DNA from: Colwellia psychrerythraea
Lineage (GTDB): Bacteria > Pseudomonadota > Gammaproteobacteria > Enterobacterales > Alteromonadaceae
DNA length: 64,000 nt
Direction of reading: 5' to 3'
Assembly: GCA_002163005.1 (NCBI GenBank)
Contig: MAAF01000091.1
Span: 1 to 64,000, forward strand
Under the pieces are notes generated by a model. It was not told the origin of the DNA. It was given only the letters and a program-made list of their open reading frames with translations, and did no database searches. Shown piece after piece: positions 10,601 through 18,690 of the stretch; within the stretch, counting starts at the first letter, position 1, and each line of letters opens with the position of its first letter. Both the position numbers and the translations under genes were made by a program.

Positions 10601-10693
10601 TTTAGCAACACTTAATAGGCCGAAGACCATAATTAAGACGACAATAACAATAATTGCTGCGGGGTTTTTCAGTGCAGCTCGTGTGTAGTTCAT
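7613..10693 (-). CDS. RND multidrug efflux transporter (AcrB/HAE1-like inner-membrane pump)
   Basis: 1026 residues, normal length for the family. It is a proton-driven inner-membrane pump that extrudes hydrophobic toxicants via the adaptor encoded downstream. Visible features are the N-terminal TM1 (IIVIVVLIMVFGLLSVAKLPIQLTPDI), a large periplasmic loop, the TM2-TM6 block around residues 340-480 with LAFSVGLVLDAAIIVQENI (TM4 with the proton-relay Asp region), a second periplasmic loop, and the TM8-TM12 block (IGFIILLGLVVNNAILLVDQ). TM4 shows a single Asp where AcrB has two, as in many HAE1 pumps of marine bacteria. The start lies 5' of a weak GGATTGG site. Gene order is pump first, then adaptor. 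Confidence 0.92.
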   Translation of the reverse strand: MNYTRAALKNPAAIIVIVVLIMVFGLLSVAKLPIQLTPDIEQPQITIFTGWRSAAPSELESVIIEPIENVVKNTQGVIRVNTSINQGFGRINLTFDVGADMQKAMLDVINNLNQVPPLPIDAIEPVVTASGGGNTATMMIKTLPDNPVEDFGQYQKLIEDVVEPRFARIQGIGEVNLASHRQREIRITFDPVKTASLGLSIAEISSVITSSNDTSAGTVNVGRRQYVVRFSGQYSLDNLTQMIIGYSGERPIYLQDIATVENTLADRQGFNLRNGQPSYYLTLKRQNGENIVALLDKINIAIKELNDGPLKAEGLTIDLSFDSSVHIRNALSLVQNNLGLGVLLSVIILWLFLRGMRNILIIAITIPVSLLVAFVALSLFDRTLNVISLAGLAFSVGLVLDAAIIVQENIVRLKSKGMDNHKAVLKGTTEVTGALFASTATSVAIFLPILFMKGIEGQLFSDLALTLSIAVIASLLAAITVLPIASKYLLKDESDIDPFAHYWQRLTVLVMKLTNSKFKRVTWISLLLAGSLIVTFTLLPKTDFMPRAPTDGFFFSLDMPPGGNVDFIEHEMASLVKKRLAPYLTGEKTPKIKSYNFYSFGSNATGGFIYSDDPSRVEELMKVVKADVFSGLPDTEVFMFRGSMINISGNGNGRTIDIDIHGTDIEGLMEVAKTGIAAINAHMPNTTAFPIPSLNLAEPELNLLPNDQRITQAGLNRSDVARAISAYTSGLFIGEYFDGNHRSNIILRGEQWETPDELAMMPMHTPLAGIQTLGELTKITRSAGPTELKRINGKRTVSIQVSPPATMSLEEATALINEKVIPKMQLDLPENSAISLSGNANQMATAISDMINNFILALLILFLLMTALFKSAKDSLMVLLVMPLATAGGVIGLSILNIFTYQSLDLLTMIGFIILLGLVVNNAILLVDQTNQGGLEGLSRCDAVAQAIRIRARPVYMSTLTSLFGMLPLMLMPGVGSEIYRGLAAVIVGGMTVSAIFTLVLFPSLLRMTQGKHASPATNIVSMSAA

Positions 10694-10810
10694 CTAACCA
10701 ATCCGTAATAGAAGCAGCAAACATTGTATTATAAGTTTCTGTTAAAAATATCACTATTTTGATAAATTGATGTAAATAAATGTGTCTATAAATAATTCCA
10801 TTAAGTGTTT

Positions 10811-10970
10811 ATTAATCAACATGTCTATGCACATGGCTCAGGTACGTCATTCCCGTAGTGCCTTAAGCGGGAATCTTCGTCTACAGTGCTCAGATCTCCG
10901 ATTAAAACACCTCGAAGATGACGTTTACAGCAAGATCCTGAGTTAACTACATAGGCATGTTAATCAATAA
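10811..10970. repeat. 160-bp imperfect palindromic repeat
   Basis: Outer ends ATTAATCAACATGTCTATG and CATAGGCATGTTAATCAAT pair, followed inwards by CTCAGG/CCTGAG and by GTCATT / GATGAC. An inner hairpin is formed by ATTCCCG...GCGGGAAT. It contains no reading frame and differs in sequence from the TATACC repeats elsewhere in this window. Confidence 0.6.
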
Positions 10971-11107
10971 GAACTCCCTACTCTTCCTCGTTAGCAAGAC
11001 TAGCCAATTGCTTTTAGTCCCGCTTGAACTACTTGTATGGTTAAGTTACTTCGCTATACAATCCGGGCGTTTTTAATCTTCAATTAAGTATATCTATTGA
11101 AACCTAA

Positions 11108-11335
11108 CGGGAATACCAGCGTGAAACCCAGCTAAAAAGCAACCTTAAATTAAGTAATCGATTACAGAAAATTGAACAAATGGTGACATCACAGTACGAG
11201 CATATTTGGGATTGCTGTTGTGATCATGGGTTGCTTGGTTACGCTTTATTGTCACGGCTAAACGCCATGAATATTCCCTGTAATATTCATTTTATTGATA
11301 TTGTTCCCCCGTTAATGGCTGAACTAGAAAGCTAG
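11108..11335 (+). pseudogene. N-terminal fragment of a TrmK-like tRNA (adenine) methyltransferase
   Basis: The frame is open from 11108 to the TAG at 11333 without a usable start codon. It encodes LKLSNRLQKIEQMV, then IWDCCCDHGLLGYALL, then IHFIDIVPPLMAELE. This is the beginning of the COG2384/TrmK-type SAM-dependent methyltransferase fold, with the WDCCCDHGLLG segment as the SAM-binding motif I. About two thirds of the normal protein is missing, so it is a remnant. It ends about 60 bp before the EAL gene, so a deletion probably joined the two. Confidence 0.7.
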
Positions 11336-11395
11336 TGGCTTGTCATAAAAGTACAATAAAGGTCACTTATACTCTATAAATCAAGGAGTGTATAC

Positions 11396-12193
11396 GTGAA
11401 AAATAAACTTTTAAATATTATAGATAGCAAAGCGGTTACCACGCTTTTTCAACCAATTTACAATGTACAACAAAAAACTATTTTGGGGTATGAGGCGCTC
11501 ACTCGTGGTCCAGAAGATACTGAGTTGTACTCACCAGATAAACTTTTCCATTACGCAACTTTGCACAACTTATTGTCTGAATTAGAGATATTATGTAGAG
11601 ATAAAGCAATCACTCGCTTTGCTGAACTTAAATTACCAGGTAAATTATTTTTAAATATTAGTCCATTAGTGCTGCTAAGTAAGAATCACCCTCAAGGTGA
11701 AACGATGAAGTTTGTCCAGCGTGCTGGCTTGAGTTGTGATCAAATAGTGATAGAACTGAGTGAGAAATATCCGGTACCAAATGATAATATGCTTAGCGAA
11801 GCGCTTGCTAAATACCGTCAGTTTGGTTTCAATGTTGCTATCGATGACTTAGGAGCTGGCTATTCTGGCTTGAAGTTATGGAGCCAACTTCGACCAAATA
11901 TTGTAAAAATAGATCGTTACTTTGTGGAGAATTGCCATCAAGACAGTTTTAAGCGTAAGTTTCTAAAAGCAATTTTCGACTTAGCACAGTCGGCAAAAGC
12001 GCAAGTTGTGGTTGAAGGGATCGAAACCCGTGATGAGTTTGAGTTATTGCAAAGGTTAGGCATGGTGTACGCGCAAGGATTTTACTTAGCGAGACCAGAG
12101 CTTAAGCCGATGAGGAGTTATCCTAAGTACCTTGAGGCTGATTATCACTATAAAACCAAAGCCACTAAGTTTCAGTTCATTGCTGGTGGTTAA
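11396..12193 (+). CDS. EAL-domain cyclic-di-GMP phosphodiesterase (stand-alone)
   Basis: 265 residues, nearly all EAL domain. The catalytic set is intact: the E of YEALTRG (motif ExL), N in LNISP, E in ELSEKYP, the DD of IDDLGAGYSGL, K of VKIDR, E of VEGIET and Q of QGFYLARP. It should linearise c-di-GMP to pGpG in the cytoplasm. There is no membrane span or sensory domain, so control must come from expression, interaction or oligomerisation. The start is a GTG at 11396 with AAGGAG 7 bases upstream. It may be opposed by the two GGDEF genes in this window (24.3-25.5 kb and 39.4-40.3 kb), but no operon connects them. Confidence 0.92.
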   Translation: MKNKLLNIIDSKAVTTLFQPIYNVQQKTILGYEALTRGPEDTELYSPDKLFHYATLHNLLSELEILCRDKAITRFAELKLPGKLFLNISPLVLLSKNHPQGETMKFVQRAGLSCDQIVIELSEKYPVPNDNMLSEALAKYRQFGFNVAIDDLGAGYSGLKLWSQLRPNIVKIDRYFVENCHQDSFKRKFLKAIFDLAQSAKAQVVVEGIETRDEFELLQRLGMVYAQGFYLARPELKPMRSYPKYLEADYHYKTKATKFQFIAGG

Positions 12194-12276
12194 ACTACAT
12201 TGAGTACTTAACAAAGCCGGAAAACTGCGAAATGAATAATCAACAGCGCGGCAGAGAGTTCCTGGTTTACCCGCAG

Positions 12277-12456
12277 TTAAACCTTAATATCAAGGTCAAC
12301 TGAGTGTCGACGATCCTTACATAAGCGTCTTTCATAGTAAGTAAAATTCAGTTTTAAACTTTTACGGCGTTCGCTGTGATACCTGTGTTCTGCTAAGTAA
12401 CAGCCATTGACCTCTATAGTTTCAATCACTTTGACATGTTGAAGGGACTGATTCAT
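12277..12456 (-). CDS. Small 59-residue hypothetical protein
   Basis: A short frame from an ATG (complement of 12454-12456) to a TAA at 12277, preceded by GAGGTT nine bases upstream of the ATG. It encodes a basic, soluble protein beginning MNQSLQHVKVIETIEVNG and rich in Arg/Lys/Tyr in its second half (HRYHSERRKSLKLNFTYYER). The composition and ribosome site look genuine. I recognise no domain. It runs antisense to the end of the EAL gene region and in the same direction as the NACHT gene that ends just upstream of it on that strand. Confidence 0.5.
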   Translation of the reverse strand: MNQSLQHVKVIETIEVNGCYLAEHRYHSERRKSLKLNFTYYERRLCKDRRHSVDLDIKV

Positions 12457-12569
12457 ATTTGATAACCTCAGCGTTAGGGATGGGTTAATGTTCCCAAGTA
12501 TCCAAGTCTTGGCATTAAGTATAGCTTAATTTTTACACTGCTTTTTAACCACAGATAAGTAGAGAATCA

Positions 12570-12596
12570 CCACAACCATAAACACTAGGGTTGTGG
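12570..12596. terminator. Stem-loop after the NACHT gene
   Basis: Arms CCACAACC and GGTTGTGG with an 11-base loop, 16 bp beyond the stop of the 12612-16517 gene. There is no good T-tract on the minus strand, so termination there is only a suggestion. Confidence 0.35.
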
Positions 12597-12611
12597 CTTT
12601 ATAATCACTGG

Positions 12612-15600
12612 TTATCTAAGGTTACCTAGTGCTTCTTCTTTCAACTGTTCCTGGAGTTGAAAAAGAAATTCTTGGAATTCTTCAGAAACATCTATGTCGG
12701 TAATAGTTTTTGCGTATTCGATACAACTTTTAGCGTTGGTATTTGTGAATGATGAAGGGTTTCCATCGACATACTGAGAAAATATTTTTTTTCCTAAGCT
12801 GTTGAGCTCAATAAAACTAAGAGCGGAAAACAGATGCGTGGGTTCTATCTGCCTATCTCCCATATGGTCAGCAATATACACGGCTAAATACAACCACTGA
12901 TCAAATGTGGCATCCCCTGTTGCCTTATTACTCCCTTCATCAATCAGAACGATTGACTCGACGTCTCCATTAAAATAGTAAACCAAGCATGGCAACGCCA
13001 ACGTTTCATCTATTATCATCTTAGCAAAACCAAGGCATTTATCATTATATACCGTGACAATTTCATAGGGTGTATCATCAGTAAAATCAAACTGGGCCAA
13101 CAAAAGAAGCACATTAGATTCAATTTGCTTCTTCTGTTGCTCGAGACAGAAAAATACAACTTTGACCTGCTCATTTTTAGCCTTTATATCAGCATCATTG
13201 ATCTGTTTAAGGCATGCTAACTGAAGGTCTTCAGCACTAGGATTAAAAAGGTCATTTAAATCGTTAAGTTGCCTAGAGACCTGTTCTCCTTGTAACCCTT
13301 TATGTTTTACAAATTCTTTCGCTTGAACATGAATAGACAATGCATCGGGATATTGCAGATGAAAGTTAACTTTGGCACTGGTGACAAGGTAATCTAAATG
13401 CAAAAAATCCCAGGTTATACTGTCATCCTTTAACATAAGCTTGGACAGTATCGGAGAGACTTTATTTAAGTTTATTAAAGCCTCGTTAAAATCACCATTC
13501 AATTCTTGAACATGTGCAAGGGCGAGACAATTTCTCATCACTTCAGTAACTAAAAAGTTTCTTTCATGGCAAATATATTTGTTTATTTCAGTACTAACCT
13601 CAGTTAAAGCATCAATAGTTCTATCAAAGGCGCCATCGTTACCGTCATTAAGATAGGTATTAGCAAGACTGGTTAAGGTTTTTATATGTTTTTCAATATA
13701 GTGTTCCCGCTTTGAAGTGACCAAAACTTTAGTGATAGTAATAACTTCTTTAAATGAAATTTGTGCTTTCACAAAAGCGCAATTTTTACTTTGGCATTCA
13801 CCCATATTATGTATGACGGTTATATATAAGTCCGTCCAATCATTAGCTAGCAGAGCCTTAGTCATATCAAAGTAAACAGTGAGGTTCTTGGTAAGGTCGA
13901 TGTAAAAAAGCTCTTTGATTTTAGGCTGTATTTGAGACCATATTTTTTCTGCTTCGTTAAATTGACCTTGTCTAAGATGAGATGCAGCTAGGTTATTCGC
14001 ACTGTAAAATGAGTCTTTTGGTCTGGTATTATATTTTTCATGCGCCTGCTCTGACTGTTCATTGACTTTAAGGTCAAAAGCAATAGCTTTGTTTGCTTCA
14101 CCGTTATCTTTAAAGGCCTGTGACAAACGGGTTAAAGACATCATATGAAAGTTTCTGCTGAAATGATCTTCCTTATTTAGTTCATAAAAGCATTTAGTAA
14201 AATACAAATTACATTTACAAAATATGATATTTTCCCTTTTATTGAAAAAACCTTTATTCTGAATAATTATGTTATTCGCGGACTTATCGGGTTGCGAGGC
14301 AAAAAACACCATAAAACCATTTAACATCTCATCGTCTTTGTAAAGTAGATTATGATGCATGGTAATTTTTAGATATAACTTTTCCCATGATGCTAAAACT
14401 TCAGGTTGATCTGAGTATCTCTGTATTAAAACCTGGGTAGCTGCAATTAAACTTTCATGCTCTTTTCTGGAGTTAACGATATTTTTAGCTGCATCTTCAA
14501 ATTCCCGATGAAAAAAAGACATCAGCTCTTCACCATCGAGGTTCTTTTTCGAAAGAAAAGGTTTTAGTTGTGCGTGTAATCTACTCCAGTGGATCAAGGG
14601 CAACACTTTGTTGGTATTTTGATGAAAGTCTTCTGGCGCTACTGACTTAATTAAACCTTTATCTATGGCTAGAAGCTCAAGTAATTGGCGTTCACTCAAA
14701 CCATCACGAGAAGCAAATAAATAGCCAAAAGATCGGTTGATGAAGTCTTGATTATGATGATAAATACTGGAGAGATTCGTTATAAACTCGTTGACGATCC
14801 CTTGCTGTGTTGGCTTTAAATACTCGACTATGTCACCTTCGATGTAACATTGGTTACCTATTAAATCGGTACTTTTCCAACTTTTTATTTCTTGAGCTGC
14901 AACATAAACATATAAGGGCGTCTTTGCTGTTTGAAATTTATTTTCAAAATATTTCATTTGCCCTTGTTGAAGTGTTCTGTTTTCATTGGCTAACAGTGCG
15001 ATTAATAACTGCTCCGAACTTTCAAAATCTTGGAGTTCTATACGATTTTCTGGTGATATTTTTGTTTCTAATATTTGATAATTTAGACTATCTTTGGGGT
15101 GTTTTTTATCTCTCAATGATGAAATTATGACCTTTACATTTTCGGGCAGCTTATTAGGTAACCATAAGAAATCATCTTCATTTCTGAGTTGGTCAACTGC
15201 ATCAATAAGTATGATGACATCTTTTTTAATGGTACTAAAGCTGTGGCATAGGCGCTTACTGAATTGTATAAAATCTTCAACAGTATCCTTCTGCTCTCTC
15301 CCGGCAATATCTATATTTAACTCATCAAAAAGTGACGTTAAAATATCCTTTGAACTGGATGAGTGTGCCGTTGCACCAACAAATCGATAAAGCACTGGGT
15401 TTTCTTGATTTTCTTGAATTTCGGCTACGAGTTTAGCCATTAAACTTGATTTACCACTTCCTGAGGTACCACAAATTAACAAGGGTTGCTGATTTGTACT
15501 AGCGACATAACTTGCCACTCGATCTCTTAGGCTCTGCTGGCCAACAAAGTTTTTACTCTTATGTTGTGCAAAGCGTCTTTGAGCTTGTTGCTCCAGCTGC

Positions 15601-16517
15601 AATGGAGTCAGGGTTTGTTTCTCTATATATTCTTTTTGTTTATCAACCTGATTTTTGAGAAATTCTATTGTCTTTGCTGTAAATTCAAGCAAGTACGATT
15701 CATCAAGATTATTACCGTCAATTTGACGGGTATGTAAAGACAGAGTATTTTTCAGTTCATCGGCTACACGCTGCTTAAAGGCCAGAGCTTCATTATAATC
15801 CTCTTGAATAAACTTACCGTCTTGCTGGGATGCATTATCTATGGTCCTTAAAAAACCAAAAACATTATCACTGTCATTTTTTAACAGATATGGATTTTGA
15901 CTGAGCAAAACATTCTGTTGGAAGAGTGTAGGTTTAATATAGGGAATAATGCCTTCTTCAGCTTCACCCTCTGTGGCTGAGGTAAAGTATTTTCTTTGTT
16001 GTTCATCAGTAAGTTCAGAGCGGAGTACGGCATCTTGTAAAATTCGTTGTAAATTGTTTTCTAGTTTTGCCCATACATCACTTTGTTTGGATTCAAAATA
16101 TCGCTCTTGCAAAGTGTAAGCGGCAGGCACTTGATTCATGTCTTTACGATACCACTGTAATAACGTTTTAGTGTCTTGCTCACTCAGTAGACTTAAAAGA
16201 GAGTCAAACTCACCAATATCAATTGCATATGGCAATGGAACCCAACCATACCGATCGCCGATCATTATCAAAAAGTTAGGATGTTGATGGCTTTTACATT
16301 CTCTAACTTCATTTAAACATAACTCTACTGTTTTTTGATCAAGTTGGGCTTCCTCACTTATCCCCCAACGTAAATCTATGGGTTGAAAGTTAAATCCCTG
16401 TTTGGTTGCATATTCAGTGATCTGTGGAAAGACCTTGGTTTGCAAGATTTCACGCTCACGACAAAAATCGTTAAACGTTGATGATATAAAAAGCCTGAAC
16501 GTTTTATTATCGAACAC
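12612..16517 (-). CDS. DUF4062-NACHT STAND ATPase with helical-repeat C-terminus
   Basis: 1301 residues from the GTG at 16517, chosen over a TTG 42 bases upstream because AAGGGA sits 7-8 bases before it and the DUF4062 domain begins immediately (FRLFISSTFNDFCRERE). Residues 1-105 are DUF4062. A helical linker follows. About 345-500 is a NACHT/AAA ATPase with Walker A GTSGSGKSS at 350-358 and Walker B IILIDAVDQL around D439. The remainder is alpha-helical with TPR-like segments (HLRQGQFNEAEKIWSQI). The layout matches the bacterial relatives of TEP1/NPHP3 and the STAND/NLR class, whose members sense a trigger through the C-terminal repeats and oligomerise. DUF4062 may be the effector or signalling module. 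It is monocistronic. A role in phage defence is inference. Confidence 0.85.
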   Translation of the reverse strand: MFDNKTFRLFISSTFNDFCREREILQTKVFPQITEYATKQGFNFQPIDLRWGISEEAQLDQKTVELCLNEVRECKSHQHPNFLIMIGDRYGWVPLPYAIDIGEFDSLLSLLSEQDTKTLLQWYRKDMNQVPAAYTLQERYFESKQSDVWAKLENNLQRILQDAVLRSELTDEQQRKYFTSATEGEAEEGIIPYIKPTLFQQNVLLSQNPYLLKNDSDNVFGFLRTIDNASQQDGKFIQEDYNEALAFKQRVADELKNTLSLHTRQIDGNNLDESYLLEFTAKTIEFLKNQVDKQKEYIEKQTLTPLQLEQQAQRRFAQHKSKNFVGQQSLRDRVASYVASTNQQPLLICGTSGSGKSSLMAKLVAEIQENQENPVLYRFVGATAHSSSSKDILTSLFDELNIDIAGREQKDTVEDFIQFSKRLCHSFSTIKKDVIILIDAVDQLRNEDDFLWLPNKLPENVKVIISSLRDKKHPKDSLNYQILETKISPENRIELQDFESSEQLLIALLANENRTLQQGQMKYFENKFQTAKTPLYVYVAAQEIKSWKSTDLIGNQCYIEGDIVEYLKPTQQGIVNEFITNLSSIYHHNQDFINRSFGYLFASRDGLSERQLLELLAIDKGLIKSVAPEDFHQNTNKVLPLIHWSRLHAQLKPFLSKKNLDGEELMSFFHREFEDAAKNIVNSRKEHESLIAATQVLIQRYSDQPEVLASWEKLYLKITMHHNLLYKDDEMLNGFMVFFASQPDKSANNIIIQNKGFFNKRENIIFCKCNLYFTKCFYELNKEDHFSRNFHMMSLTRLSQAFKDNGEANKAIAFDLKVNEQSEQAHEKYNTRPKDSFYSANNLAASHLRQGQFNEAEKIWSQIQPKIKELFYIDLTKNLTVYFDMTKALLANDWTDLYITVIHNMGECQSKNCAFVKAQISFKEVITITKVLVTSKREHYIEKHIKTLTSLANTYLNDGNDGAFDRTIDALTEVSTEINKYICHERNFLVTEVMRNCLALAHVQELNGDFNEALINLNKVSPILSKLMLKDDSITWDFLHLDYLVTSAKVNFHLQYPDALSIHVQAKEFVKHKGLQGEQVSRQLNDLNDLFNPSAEDLQLACLKQINDADIKAKNEQVKVVFFCLEQQKKQIESNVLLLLAQFDFTDDTPYEIVTVYNDKCLGFAKMIIDETLALPCLVYYFNGDVESIVLIDEGSNKATGDATFDQWLYLAVYIADHMGDRQIEPTHLFSALSFIELNSLGKKIFSQYVDGNPSSFTNTNAKSCIEYAKTITDIDVSEEFQEFLFQLQEQLKEEALGNLR

Positions 16518-17077
16518 TATAAATTCCCTTTTTATGTAAACAAACTGCCTAGTGGTCAATTAATTTTGCCACGGCAGACAACCTCGTACTATCAAACTTT
16601 TTACAAAAAACAGTTACAAATTCATCATAATTAAACTGACAGTTACCTAAAATATTTTAGTAGCGATTAGTTACTAGCTAATAAAGCAAAATGACTATTC
16701 CATCGAACAGGTTCAAATAATTATTCTACTTAATATCCTTGTGTAATTGATAAAATTCAGTAGGTTAAGTCTACTCAATTAGAGAGATTAATGTCAATGA
16801 ATAGCTCAGGGAGCAGAATAAAGTTACCTGAATGACTATTTTCGATTTGTCCATATTGATCGTCAGTTGTATGAGCTTAAATAAGTCATACGTTAGGCAT
16901 TTACGTTTTAGCTTTTTTAATGGGTAGATAATTTTTGTTATAACTTATCAATTTACGACAATAATAAAAAAGTAAAGTAAAGTAAAAAATTATCTTTATT
17001 AATAAATTCATCCTATATTAAATAGTTGATTTATATAAAATTAAAAACGAATACAATTAATTCTCGAGGGATAGCTA
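16518..17077. other. Divergent intergenic region, AT-rich, no gene seen
   Basis: It separates the NACHT gene from the SYLF lipoprotein gene and must hold both promoters. It is very AT-rich. A pentamer (AAAGT) repeats three times near 16967-16985. I see no operator palindrome that I would call. Confidence 0.4.
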
Positions 17078-17656
17078 ATGACCATAAAAAATATTATTTT
17101 GGCAGGCGTAACCAGCAGTTTATTATTGGGTTGTGCAACAGGTAATACTCCGGCAGATAAAAAGAAAAATGCCGTTAAAGAAACATCTGAAGCGCTACAA
17201 CAAATCTATGAAGATCATTCAACAGCCAAAGGTGTACTAAACAAAAGCTTAGGTTATTTGGTGTGTACTGGTAGTGATAGTTATTTATTTGCCGCATCTA
17301 CTGGTGGCGGTGTTTGTGTCCTTAAAGAGAATGGTAAGTCTGAGTTTTATCGCTTTGCTTCGTTAGGTGTTGGTGTTGGCATTGGTTTTAAATCGGTAGC
17401 TTTTGTTTATGCTTATAGCAGCGCTGAAGCTTTGAGACGTTTTAAAGAAGAAGGTTGGGATGCGGGTGCTCGAGCTGAAGCGAGTGCAAAGCACGAAGAT
17501 GAAGGTGGACAAGCGGCAGCGAATACTTCTTATGATGTTGATGGAGTAAGAATTTATCAATCAGCATTATGGGGCGCAGCAGCACAAGCAACGATGCAAG
17601 GTTATAAATTTTGGCCAACTGACTTTACTGATGATGTAGTACAAAATACTGAATAA
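17078..17656 (+). CDS. SYLF/Ysc84-domain lipoprotein
   Basis: 192 residues. The N-terminus is a lipoprotein signal with lipobox LLLGC and acylated C19. The rest matches the SYLF (Ysc84) lipid-binding domain: a helical TSEALQQIYEDHSTAKGVLNKSLGYLVC, a SYLFAASTGGGVCVLKENG strand pair, and a glycine-rich segment (SLGVGVGIGFKS), ending with the QSALWGAAAQATMQGYKFW region. SYLF proteins bind membranes or phosphoinositides in eukaryotes. The bacterial lipoprotein versions are periplasmic and of unknown role. A GAGGGATA ribosome site precedes the ATG and a strong terminator follows, so it is monocistronic. Confidence 0.82.
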   Translation: MTIKNIILAGVTSSLLLGCATGNTPADKKKNAVKETSEALQQIYEDHSTAKGVLNKSLGYLVCTGSDSYLFAASTGGGVCVLKENGKSEFYRFASLGVGVGIGFKSVAFVYAYSSAEALRRFKEEGWDAGARAEASAKHEDEGGQAAANTSYDVDGVRIYQSALWGAAAQATMQGYKFWPTDFTDDVVQNTE

Positions 17657-17671
17657 AACTGTCAGCCTTAA

Positions 17672-17720
17672 ACCTATTACCTAGAAATACCTCAAGGTAA
17701 TAGGTAACTTAGTTATTTTT
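17672..17720 (+). terminator. Intrinsic terminator after the SYLF lipoprotein gene
   Basis: Perfect 11-bp arms ACCTATTACCT (17672-17682) and AGGTAATAGGT (17695-17705) with a 12-base loop, followed by a TTAGTTATTTTT tract. Confidence 0.8.
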
Positions 17721-17878
17721 ACAAATCTTCATGCGAAATGATTCGCTAACAGCATTGCAGCTAAGGTTATCCATGAAGTACAACAAAAAATAAAATCACC
17801 AAACGATCACTTTTGACAAAACTGATATTCCAATGTTTCACTTTAAAACTCAAAAGAACCCCCTGTATTTAAGACGAG

Positions 17879-18340
17879 TTAATAGATTCCAACATCAAGT
17901 CCAGCAGCCATCGTCATGCCAAGCTCTTCACACTGCTCAAGAAACGATGTTTGCCAGTCTCCACGGCACACTAATGGTGTATGGATCCAATGCCAACGTA
18001 AACCTGTACATATCGACTCGACAGCTCTACAAGTACCGGTACCATCATTCCCCGCACGAACATATAACGCACAAGGTAATCCCTGCTTTATTTCCAAGCA
18101 AGGGTAATAGCAGCGATCAAAAAAATCTTTCAAAGCACCACTCATATAAGCAAGATTTTCAGTCGTCCCCAGAATTATCCCATCACATGCTAATACATCC
18201 TCCGGTGTGGCTTCTAAAGGTGGAACCCAACGCGTTTTAACCTGTTCAATATCAGGGTGTTGTGCTCCTTTCAAAACCGCATTAGCCATTAATTGCGTAT
18301 TTTCAGAAGGTGCATGCGCTACAATTAAAAGTGTTTTCAT
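17879..18340 (-). CDS. Flavodoxin/NADPH-dependent FMN reductase-like protein
   Basis: 153 residues from the ATG at 18340 (MKTLLIVAHAPSENT). A GTG four codons upstream is less likely because GTGAG then serves as the ribosome site. The flavodoxin fold is evident: a beta1 strand and phosphate loop (LLIVAHAPSENTQLM), then CDGIILGTTENLAYMSGALKDFFDR, which is the FMN-contacting loop of the flavodoxin_2/FMN-reductase class, and a third loop VRAGNDGTGTC. It is cytoplasmic and probably binds FMN. The redox partner is unknown. Length is normal for a short-chain flavodoxin. No operon partner is visible. Confidence 0.8.
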   Translation of the reverse strand: MKTLLIVAHAPSENTQLMANAVLKGAQHPDIEQVKTRWVPPLEATPEDVLACDGIILGTTENLAYMSGALKDFFDRCYYPCLEIKQGLPCALYVRAGNDGTGTCRAVESICTGLRWHWIHTPLVCRGDWQTSFLEQCEELGMTMAAGLDVGIY

Positions 18341-18469
18341 CGCTATACTCACTTTGATTTAAAATGCCCCTTAGAAGTAAAGGTTCATCGTTCTTTTAGA
18401 TTACAACTAATTATAATAGAAATCCCCTTGTGGATTGTTGTATTCTGCATTAAATCGTCTTGTAGCAAT

Positions 18470-18690
18470 ATTAGTTAATTGCAGCATAAAGCGTTTCTAA
18501 ACCAGCCCCTTGGGGAAGGCTGGGCAAATCATACTCTGCGTTACATTTCTTTTTAAGGACGCTACATGGATGTAGCTTATTAGAGAATGCAGGAGCATAT
18601 TCTCCTGAATAACCCTTAATAAAAAAATGTGCCTTAAATATGAATCGCTCAGACTTCCTGAAACGAGCATCTTCAAGTGGAGCGGGTATA
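18470..18690 (-). repeat. TATACCC-type palindromic repeat, copy C (inverted, one end lost)
   Basis: The right edge ends in CTTCAAGTGGAGCGGGTATA (18671-18690). Read on the minus strand it aligns with the left half of the copies at 59821 and 27832: TATACCC, a CACTTGAAG block, GTTTCAGGA, a TGAGCGATTCAT block, ATTAAGGGTTATTC, then GGGCTGGTTTAGAAACGCTTTA. Two inner hairpins are visible (GCTACATGGATGTAGC and AGGAGCATATTCTCCT). The opposite terminus is not recognisable, so the left boundary is approximate. Confidence 0.65.

Noticed and set aside
17833-18240. 135-codon open frame on the + strand
   Set aside because: It is antisense to the flavodoxin-like gene, which has a clear fold and ribosome site. 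The + frame has neither.
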